64,000 bases of DNA from JBHENC01 sp046262295 (lineage in GTDB: Bacteria; Acidobacteriota; Blastocatellia; Pyrinomonadales; Pyrinomonadaceae). The stretch spans positions 310,001-374,000 of the forward strand of contig JBHENC010000002.1 in NCBI GenBank assembly GCA_046262295.1, read 5' to 3'. Within the stretch, counting starts at the first letter, position 1. Every line of letters begins with the position of its first letter. Of this stretch, positions 57,584-64,000 are shown in pieces. The notes beneath the pieces were generated by a model that saw nothing but the letters and a program-made list of their open reading frames with translations, was not told the origin of the DNA and made no database searches. The position numbers and the translations under genes are program-made.

Positions 57584-60500
57584 ATGAGAAGACACACAGG
57601 CCCCTTAAAACCATTGCCGGATGCGGAGACGCCGCTTGCTTCCGCCATAGCGCGTGATGAGGATGTCGTCAGCCTCGACACGGCGCGCGCGCGTCTGCAT
57701 CCGGCGTCTAACAATGCGGGATCGTCACCGCCGCCGCCATCTATCGCGCACGAGCTTGACGCGACGCGCCGGTTGCTCGATCACGGACTCGCCAAAGAAG
57801 CCGAAGGCCGACTGCGCCAGCTTGTTAAGGCCGCGCGCCGCGATGCGGAGGTTCTGGCCGAAGCGCGTTGCACTTTATCGTCCGCGCTGGAGATGCAGGG
57901 GCGTTTCCGCGAATCGCTCGAAGCCGTAGAGATGTACGAGTTGGACGAGACGCGCATCGGTCTCGCTTCCAACGTGGAAACGCTTTTGCGCGTGCAACTG
58001 GCGCGCGCTTACGTCAACACCGGCGATCATCCGAAGGCCATCGCGCTGCTTAACGCGACCTTGCGCGAGGTTCCCGAACAGGAAGCGGACGAACAGTTGG
58101 GTGCTGTTTATATTGCGCTCGGCCATGTTTATCGCAAGATTAATGAATATGCCATTGCGCGCGATTATACGCAGAAGGCGCTGGAACATTTTCGTCGCAC
58201 GGGTGATTGGCACGGCCTCTCCGAAGCGTATTTCGGCAGCGCCGTCGCGCTGATGTATGAAGGCAAGTATCAGGATTCTCTGGATAATTTCGATCAGGCG
58301 CTGAAATTGGTAGGCGATCATCCCGCGCCGTTTCTGCTCGGCAAAATCTACGCTAACATGGCGGGCGCGTGCTGGTTTCTCAAGCGCCCGCACGACGGCA
58401 TACGCTATCTGGAAAAGGCCATCAGTTACTATGAGCGCACGGAGCACAAGGCCAATGCCGCGCTCGGCTATAACAATCTCGCTATCAATCTAATACTCGT
58501 CGGCGATTGGAATCGCGCGCACGAAGTTGTCAAACGCGCCCTCGAACTTGCGTTTGAAACGGATGATCGCAGCGGCTATGTGCCGATGATTATTGACTCG
58601 CTCGGCGAGTTGCAAATGCTGCGCGGCAATCTCACGGAAGCGGAGAAAGAGCTTCGCCACGCGCTCGATCTGGCGACGAAGAACGGCAACAAGTGGCCGA
58701 TGCTGCTGACGTTGCGCACGCTTGGCCGCTGCCATCTAGCGATGAAAAACGCCGCGCTCGCTCTTGTCGAGGGACGCGATGTGATGGCGCTTGCCGAACG
58801 CATCGGTGATCGTCAGGCCATCTGCGAAGCGCGTTTGCTGATTGCAGAATCGCATCTTCATCTGGGCGACTTGCCGGAATGTGCCGCTCAGCTGCGAACT
58901 TTAACGGAAGAGATCACCGACTCGGTTGCCGACCTCGCGCTCACGGGCGAAACGCAACGCCTCTACGGTGAACTCGCGCTGGCGCAGGGTAAGCCTGTCA
59001 TTGCCGCCACTCATTTCGGGCGGTGCGCTTCGATTTTTGAGATGTGCGTGGATCGCTATCGCAATGCGTTGGCTCATTACGGATTGGGACGCGCTTACAC
59101 CCTCGCGCACCCGGAACGCGCCGCCGAACACTTCTCGCGCGCCGCTCACACGTTTCGTGAACTCGGCGCGCAGCTCGCACTCGCCGATGCCGAAAACGCA
59201 CTCGCCGCGCTTGATCGCAACGCGCCGGAGCAACTCGAAGAACCCTCCGCGCTCACACAGCTCTTAACGCTGCGGTTGGCTGAAGCCGTCGCCTCGCGCG
59301 AACTCCTGTTACGCGAGTTGGCGGCTGTCGTTCATCAGGAAACAAACGCCCGCCAAGTGCTCGTTGCCGAGCCGAATCAGGAAGACGATAAACTCAACGT
59401 CGTGGTGGCGCACGGCTGCACGCCCGAAGAGATGGCACACTACGCAGGCGAGCTTCCTTTCGCAAACAGCGATGAAGAAAGAGAGCAGTATGCGATTAAG
59501 CATGATGCCGATCTCATCATGCTGCGGAGCGCCAACGCCCCGCCCGCGCTGCTCGTCATCAGCCCGCGCGGTTGCACGGAGCTGGCAAGCGGAGTCACGA
59601 TAGAGCCTTTGTTACGTGTCGTGAAGTTGGGCATGGATGTGTGTGCGTTGCGTGCCGGTGTTCACCGCAGCGCGCAGGAGCCGAACGCGCTCGCGGGCAC
59701 AAGCCTGATGCCCGGCTTTATTCATTCAAGCCCGGCGATGACGCGCCTCGTCGAAGAAGTCCACAAGATTCGTTCTTCTGATGTAACCGTGCTTGTGACG
59801 GGCGAAAGCGGCACGGGCAAAGAGCTTGTCTCACGCGCCATTCACGCGCTGTCGTCGCGCCGCTCGAAAGTCTTCATTCCCTTTAACTGTACCGCCGTGC
59901 CGAAAGAGTTGACGGAAGGTTATTTGTTCGGCTACCGTCGCGGCGCGTTTACGGGCGCGGTCGCGGATTCACTCGGCGTGATTCGCGCCGCATCCGGCGG
60001 CACGCTCTTTTTAGATGAGATAGGCGATCTGCCGTTCGACGTGCAACCGAAGCTGCTGCGTTTTTTACAGGAAGGCGAGATTCAACCGCTCGGCGAACAA
60101 CGCCCGATGAAGGTTGATGTGCGCATTATCGCCGCCACCAATTCTAATCTGGAAAAGATGGTCGTCGACGGGCGTTTCCGCGAAGACCTGTACTATCGCC
60201 TTAACGTGATACGCCTCAACGTGCCGCCGCTCTGCGAACGCCGCTCGGAAATCCCGACTATCGTCAACTATTACATCAACCATTACTCCGCGAAGTTTAA
60301 CCGGCGCGATATCAGCATCACTCCGCAGGCGCTCGATCTGTTGATGGTCTGCGATTGGCCCGGCAACGTCCGCCAACTGTGCAACGAAATCCAGCGCGTC
60401 GTCGCCCGTGCCGAAGATTCCACAGTGATTACGCCCGATCAACTTTCGCCGGAACTGCGGCGCACCAGCGCACCCGTCGCTTCATCTTCAGCGTCATCTG

Positions 60501-60712
60501 GGTCGCCCGGTATGGGCGCAAGCGTTACGACGATTACTCCGCCGGAAGGAACAACGCTCGCCGATGCGCTCGCCGAACTCGAACGCCGCATGATTATGGA
60601 TGCGCTGCATCGTCACAACGGCAATATCTCACGCGCCGCGCGCGAACTCGGCCTGACCCGTCGCGGCCTCTATCTCAAACTAGACCGCCACGACCTCAGC
60701 ATCAGCGCCTGA
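57584..60712 (+). CDS. TPR-GAF-like sigma54-dependent transcription activator
   Basis: This 1042-residue protein combines an N-terminal array of tetratricopeptide repeats (about 60-565, for example AIALLNATLREVPEQEADEQ and AALGYNNLAINLILVGDWNR), a short GAF-like region (about 590-700), an AAA+ domain and a Fis-type helix-turn-helix. The AAA+ part has Walker A TGESGTGKE (about 739), the sigma54-contact loop GAFTGA (787-792), FLDEIGDLP and REDLYYRLNVIRLNVPPLCE. The C-terminus ends HNGNISRAARELGLTRRGLY. It lacks a receiver domain, so signals probably enter through the TPR array. It lies 265 bases after the glycan ligase; a regulatory link is an inference. Confidence 0.93.
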   Translation: MRRHTGPLKPLPDAETPLASAIARDEDVVSLDTARARLHPASNNAGSSPPPPSIAHELDATRRLLDHGLAKEAEGRLRQLVKAARRDAEVLAEARCTLSSALEMQGRFRESLEAVEMYELDETRIGLASNVETLLRVQLARAYVNTGDHPKAIALLNATLREVPEQEADEQLGAVYIALGHVYRKINEYAIARDYTQKALEHFRRTGDWHGLSEAYFGSAVALMYEGKYQDSLDNFDQALKLVGDHPAPFLLGKIYANMAGACWFLKRPHDGIRYLEKAISYYERTEHKANAALGYNNLAINLILVGDWNRAHEVVKRALELAFETDDRSGYVPMIIDSLGELQMLRGNLTEAEKELRHALDLATKNGNKWPMLLTLRTLGRCHLAMKNAALALVEGRDVMALAERIGDRQAICEARLLIAESHLHLGDLPECAAQLRTLTEEITDSVADLALTGETQRLYGELALAQGKPVIAATHFGRCASIFEMCVDRYRNALAHYGLGRAYTLAHPERAAEHFSRAAHTFRELGAQLALADAENALAALDRNAPEQLEEPSALTQLLTLRLAEAVASRELLLRELAAVVHQETNARQVLVAEPNQEDDKLNVVVAHGCTPEEMAHYAGELPFANSDEEREQYAIKHDADLIMLRSANAPPALLVISPRGCTELASGVTIEPLLRVVKLGMDVCALRAGVHRSAQEPNALAGTSLMPGFIHSSPAMTRLVEEVHKIRSSDVTVLVTGESGTGKELVSRAIHALSSRRSKVFIPFNCTAVPKELTEGYLFGYRRGAFTGAVADSLGVIRAASGGTLFLDEIGDLPFDVQPKLLRFLQEGEIQPLGEQRPMKVDVRIIAATNSNLEKMVVDGRFREDLYYRLNVIRLNVPPLCERRSEIPTIVNYYINHYSAKFNRRDISITPQALDLLMVCDWPGNVRQLCNEIQRVVARAEDSTVITPDQLSPELRRTSAPVASSSASSGSPGMGASVTTITPPEGTTLADALAELERRMIMDALHRHNGNISRAARELGLTRRGLYLKLDRHDLSISA

Positions 60713-60806
60713 CCACCACCCCGCTCTGCCGCACTCCGGCAACCAACATTAAATAGATCATCAGCCCGCGCTTTTTCTATGTGCGGGACAGGCCGCAATA
60801 TAGTTG

Positions 60807-60835
60807 TTGACTTTCACCCGTGAAGGGACTATTTT
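60807..60835 (+). promoter_or_regulatory. Possible promoter upstream of the M43 protease
   Basis: TTGACT (60807-60812), a 17-base spacer and TATTTT (60830-60835). The 60713-61110 interval contains this, a small CCCGCGC/GTGCGGG hairpin at 60765-60787, and no supported gene. Confidence 0.4.
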
Positions 60836-61110
60836 ACGCGCGTCTCATCTGTTCACTTTTTGCCAGCGGGAGTCAAACTCGCGTGTCTCACGTCAGCACG
60901 AATTTCAAGCACCGCCTCGCGCCCACAAAGGCTATTCACTCGGCCTCGCGCCTATCACGGTTATTCAAATAGCCTCGACGGGAACAATCGCCGTTCCAAC
61001 TTGAGACTCGCAAGGCCGCACCAGAGTGGCCGTCGCGTCTCTATAATTAAACCGCCAACGGTTTCGCCACTCGCGCGAAATCCTTCACCATGAAAGGACG
61101 AAATAAGATT

Positions 61111-62055
61111 ATGCCAACCAAGAAGAGCACGAAAACCGTCGCCTCCACCTCTGCAAAAACAGAACCCGTCCCGCTGATACGCAAGTGCGGTGCGATGCAG
61201 GCACACTTCCGGCTACTCGAGCAAGACCCCAACTTCCGCACGCGACAAGCCTCTCTGGAACGATCCGTTGCCCGCAGAATGGCGAGCGGAGCCGTCGCCA
61301 AGACCACTCCCACGCTCATCCCCGTCGTGGTTCACGTTGTCTATAACGCCGCCGCCGAGAATATCTCTATGGCGCAGATCACCAGCCAGATTAAGGTCTT
61401 GAACCGCGACTATCAGGCGAAGAATCCCGACAAGTCTAAAGTACCGCCGGTCTTTAAGGGGCTTGTCGCCGGTGCCAACATCAAATTCGCCCTCGCCACC
61501 AGAGACCCGCAGGGCAAAGCGACCAACGGCGTAACGCGCACCAAAACAACACGCACTTCGTTCGGTTCAAATGATTCGGTGAAAGCGGCCGCGACCGGCG
61601 GACACGATGCGTGGCCGCGTGACAAGTATCTTAATATCTGGGTCTGCAAACTCGGCGGGGGACTCCTTGGCTACGCACAGTTTCCGGGCGGCCCGGCGAA
61701 AACCGACGGCGTCGTTATCCTGCACACCGCATTCGGCACGACCGGCACAGCCGCCGCTCCCTTTAATCTGGGACGCACGGCCACACACGAGGTCGGACAC
61801 TGGCTCAATCTGCGCCACATCTGGGGCGATACGGAAGATTGTAGCGGCACGGATTTTGTCGCCGATACGCCCAACGCCGTCGGCCCGAACTTCGGCACGC
61901 CGAGTTTCCCGCACGTCTCCTGTAACAACGGCCCTAACGGTGATATGTTTATGAACTATATGGACTACGTGGACGACGTCGCAATGTTTATGTTCACGTC
62001 TCAGCAAACTGAGCGTATGGCCGCAACGCTGGAAAACGAGCGCGATACGTTCTAA
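61111..62055 (+). CDS. M43 (pappalysin-type) zinc metalloprotease without Sec signal
   Basis: This 314-residue metzincin has HEVGHWLNLRH (residues 226-236), giving three zinc histidines and the catalytic glutamate. The Met-turn lies in MFMNYMDYVDDVAMFMF. Upstream, TLIPVVVHVVYNAAAENISM and QITSQIKVLNRDYQAKNPDK are the usual M43B pro/catalytic border. M43 proteases are nearly always secreted, yet the N-terminus reads MPTKKSTKTVASTSAKTEPV, Lys/Thr-rich with no hydrophobic core. The ATG at 61111 has AAGGA eleven bases upstream and was preferred to 61090. The protease is followed by a small protein and a beta-propeller protein with a similar leader. Confidence 0.92.
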   Translation: MPTKKSTKTVASTSAKTEPVPLIRKCGAMQAHFRLLEQDPNFRTRQASLERSVARRMASGAVAKTTPTLIPVVVHVVYNAAAENISMAQITSQIKVLNRDYQAKNPDKSKVPPVFKGLVAGANIKFALATRDPQGKATNGVTRTKTTRTSFGSNDSVKAAATGGHDAWPRDKYLNIWVCKLGGGLLGYAQFPGGPAKTDGVVILHTAFGTTGTAAAPFNLGRTATHEVGHWLNLRHIWGDTEDCSGTDFVADTPNAVGPNFGTPSFPHVSCNNGPNGDMFMNYMDYVDDVAMFMFTSQQTERMAATLENERDTF

Positions 62056-62084
62056 ACGGACGGTCTGCCAGAGGGAGTGCCGTA

Positions 62085-62405
62085 ATGGCTAAGAAGGACG
62101 CACGGGAAGCTTTGCAACAAAGTTGGTTTCACGCCCACGAAGAAGATACGGACACGGAGAAGGTCTATCGTCCCGTGCCGGAGAATAATGAGATACCGCC
62201 GGGTCGCGGACGCGAAGTCCTGACGCTGAATCCTGATGGCACAATGGTCAAAGGCGGCAGCGCCCCGAACGATGCCCGGACGGAAACGGACGGAACGTGG
62301 ACGCTAAAAGGCGACGAGCTTGTGTTTCACACGAAAGCCGCCGAACCCCGCCGGACCATGAAAATCGCTTCGGTGAGCAAAGACCGTCTGATAGTTAAAA
62401 AGTAA
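62085..62405 (+). CDS. Small hypothetical protein
   Basis: This 106-residue protein begins MAKKDAREALQQSWFHAHEE and has beta-strand-rich segments EVLTLNPDGTMVKGGSAPND, DGTWTLKGDELVFHTK and MKIASVSKDRLIVKK. The repeated G-T-W and strand-turn pattern resembles small lipocalin-like or META-type domains, but no family is certain. No signal peptide is seen. It starts 29 bases after the M43 gene, so they are probably co-transcribed. A strong terminator follows. Confidence 0.7.
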   Translation: MAKKDAREALQQSWFHAHEEDTDTEKVYRPVPENNEIPPGRGREVLTLNPDGTMVKGGSAPNDARTETDGTWTLKGDELVFHTKAAEPRRTMKIASVSKDRLIVKK

Positions 62406-62431
62406 ACGAGCAAAAGGTTCTCGAATTATAC

Positions 62432-62470
62432 GGCACGGCAGTCCGCCGCTAAGGACTGTCGTGCCTTTTT
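62432..62470 (+). terminator. Intrinsic terminator after the M43/small-protein pair
   Basis: GGCACGGCAGTCC (62432-62444) pairs with GGACTGTCGTGCC (62453-62465) with one G-T pair, followed by TTTTT. This is one of the strongest terminators in the window. Confidence 0.9.
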
Positions 62471-62623
62471 CGTAAGGGCTGATTGATCGCCCCGCGAAGC
62501 CATCGCTACTCGCTCCTCAGCAGGCCGAGTCATCTCTTCATCCGTTCGTCGTGTGTTCCACTCAACTCAAACCGGCAGAACTCCTGAAGAGTCTGCGCGC
62601 TGCGATGAATATCGAGATTGAAA

Positions 62624-64000
62624 ATGAAGACCAAAAAAACAGCGCCGCCGCGACGCGGGAAAACCATATCGCGGACGAAGGCCGCCACGCGCGAAACAAA
62701 GTCGGCGGCGGAAACGCTGGCTCCGACCGACATTGACCCACCGGCGCAGGAAGGCTTGATAAGCGGGCAGATCAAACCGCAATCGAGTTTGACTGCCGGC
62801 CCCCGTAAAGAGCGTGCCGATGAGCCGTATGCTCCCCGCCTCTCGAATCATAAAGCCCGCAGCGTGTGGTTTCAAAACCGCGCGTCATGGCCGGTTCGAG
62901 AAGCGCCGACACGCAGTCTCGTGCGCGAGCGCGATATGATTCGGAAAACCCTTCCGCAAGCGCCGGGCGGTGGTGAATGGATGAGCATCGGCCCGACTAA
63001 CATCGGTGGGCGGCTGACCTCCCTCGTGTGCCATCCGAACCATGCGGAACGCCTGTGGGCGGGAGCCGCCGGTGGAGGCGTCTGGTACAGCCCGGATGCC
63101 GGACAATCATGGCAGTCGCAGTGGCATAACGAGGACATTCTAAATGTCGGTGCACTTGCCATTGATCCCGAAGACCCGCGAACCGTTTATTGCGGAACCG
63201 GAGAAGCAAACCTCTCGGCGGATTCCTATCCCGGCGTCGGCCTTTATCGCACGGTTGACGGCGGCGCGACATGGCAGCTACACGCCTTCGCAGAGAAGAC
63301 GCTCATTCCGCAGCGCATCGGCGTGATTGCGATAGACCCTTTCAATCCGCAGCATCTGCGGCTCGGCGGCGTCGGCTATGCCGAAATGGGCGGTGGCGCG
63401 AATGACCTCGGAGGAATGTACTTTTCGCTTGATGCCGGTGTCACATGGAAGCGCGAAACCTTCGTCACGGATAAAAATTACTGGTGTCACTCCATCGTTT
63501 TCCATCCCGCGAAGAAGGGCGTCATCTACGCAACGTTCACGGCGCGCGGGGCGCGTAACGGCATTTACCAGTCCACCGACGGCGGAAAGAGTTGGAAGCA
63601 GTTGCTCAAAGGGCTTCCTCCCGCCGAAAGAATCGGGCGCACGGCCATCGCCATCAGCCCTTCCGATCCTGAAGTGCTTTACGCTTTCGCGGCGGATGAA
63701 GCGGCCGATTCCGCCGATCATCTGCTCGGCGTTTTTCGCAGTTCCAACGGCGGTGCGAAATGGCTGAACGTCGCCGGAACACATTTTGCGAAGGAAGGCC
63801 AAATATCCTACGGCAACGCGATTGCCGTCCACCCGGCCAATCCGAATCACGTGATTTGCGGCGGCGTGGACTTGCATCTTTCGACCGACGGCGGAAAGAG
63901 TTGGGCAAAGGCCACGAAGTGGAATGTTGATCGCGGCGACTCCAACTACGCGCACGCGGATCACCACTGCCTTTTAATGCCTGCGGCGAAGGCAGGGCGA
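62624..64000 (+). CDS. Asp-box (BNR/sortilin-like) beta-propeller protein, partial
   Basis: An open frame of 459 codons starts at ATG 62624 and runs off the window edge. Six Asp-box motifs (S/T-x-D/N-x-G-x-x-W) are visible: SPDAGQSW (about 156), TVDGGATW (about 209), SLDAGVTW (267), STDGGKSW (316), SSNGGAKW (372) and STDGGKSW (418). These mark a VPS10/BNR-type propeller, as in sialidases, sortilins and xyloglucanases. IGPTNIGGRLTSLVCHPNHA opens the first blade. The N-terminal 100 residues (MKTKKTAPPRRGKTISRTKA) are Lys/Arg/Thr-rich, with no signal peptide. Catalytic residues cannot be judged from a partial protein. Confidence 0.88.
   Translation, partial: MKTKKTAPPRRGKTISRTKAATRETKSAAETLAPTDIDPPAQEGLISGQIKPQSSLTAGPRKERADEPYAPRLSNHKARSVWFQNRASWPVREAPTRSLVRERDMIRKTLPQAPGGGEWMSIGPTNIGGRLTSLVCHPNHAERLWAGAAGGGVWYSPDAGQSWQSQWHNEDILNVGALAIDPEDPRTVYCGTGEANLSADSYPGVGLYRTVDGGATWQLHAFAEKTLIPQRIGVIAIDPFNPQHLRLGGVGYAEMGGGANDLGGMYFSLDAGVTWKRETFVTDKNYWCHSIVFHPAKKGVIYATFTARGARNGIYQSTDGGKSWKQLLKGLPPAERIGRTAIAISPSDPEVLYAFAADEAADSADHLLGVFRSSNGGAKWLNVAGTHFAKEGQISYGNAIAVHPANPNHVICGGVDLHLSTDGGKSWAKATKWNVDRGDSNYAHADHHCLLMPAAKAGR

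Noticed and set aside
1..64000. CRISPR arrays, rRNA genes, insertion-sequence transposases
   Set aside because: None was seen; the repeated GAGTC units are too short and irregular to be CRISPR repeats and there are no cas genes.

Overview
The window reads as a chromosomal segment of a moderately GC-rich bacterium (about 57% G+C by eye). The mix of genes suggests Acidobacteriota, perhaps class Blastocatellia. Pointers are remnants of a group 1h-like [NiFe]-hydrogenase locus, Gly/Gln- and Met/Asn-rich small proteins, DUF4142 and DUF2383 proteins, a DUF1440 protein, and many sugar-polymer genes separated by short-period repeats. The taxonomic call is an inference from gene content; no search was run.

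Layout. (1) 0-22.7 kb holds mostly housekeeping genes: a GGDEF-EAL c-di-GMP enzyme, a decayed DUF2156 gene, gltX, tRNA-Ser(GCT), a Tat-exported metallophosphoesterase, a Spy-like protein, dxs, tlyA, nadK, a dicarboxylate/amino-acid symporter, a rhomboid protease, stress-type helical-bundle proteins, queF, an MFS transporter, and a family-A DNA polymerase that lacks the 5' nuclease domain and is interrupted by a 354-residue intein. (2) 22.8-33.9 kb is a first glycan locus: a UDP-HexNAc dehydrogenase and UDP-GlcNAc 2-epimerase face a minus-strand operon of a GT-C enzyme, GT2 enzymes and a Wzm/Wzt ABC exporter. (3) 33.9-41.3 kb is a hydrogenase accessory locus in partial decay. The endopeptidase survives only as its C-terminus, hypA has lost its N-terminus and carries an in-frame TGA, and hypB is absent apart from a possible 19-codon stub. 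A 46-residue membrane protein, DUF1440, hypF, hypC, a SIS isomerase, hypD and hypE look intact. (4) 41.5-57.3 kb is a second glycan locus: GT4-type and GT2 enzymes, two asparagine-synthase-like amidotransferases, a UDP-glucuronate-epimerase-like protein, a methyltransferase, an alpha/alpha-barrel protein, a DUF354 protein, a WbaP/WcaJ-type initiating transferase, and an O-antigen ligase/polymerase with a PDZ-like insert. It is followed by a large TPR-sigma54 activator. (5) 60.8-64 kb carries an M43 metalloprotease, a small protein and a six-Asp-box beta-propeller that runs off the right edge; neither of the two larger proteins shows a Sec signal.

The two glycan loci together supply activated sugars (WbpA/WecB, epimerase), a lipid-linked start (WbaP-like), chain building (many GTs), decoration (amidation, methylation), export (Wzm/Wzt) and ligation or polymerisation (Wzy/WaaL-like). 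No Wzx flippase is visible here. The first glycan locus abuts the broken hydrogenase endopeptidase, so insertion or rearrangement at about 33.9 kb may have separated the accessory genes from their structural genes.

At least seven intergenic spots carry purine-rich short-period repeats followed by their inverted pyrimidine-rich copies. They resemble the short tandemly repeated repetitive (STRR) sequences described in cyanobacteria, and in two places they have become the C-terminal codons of a neighbouring gene.
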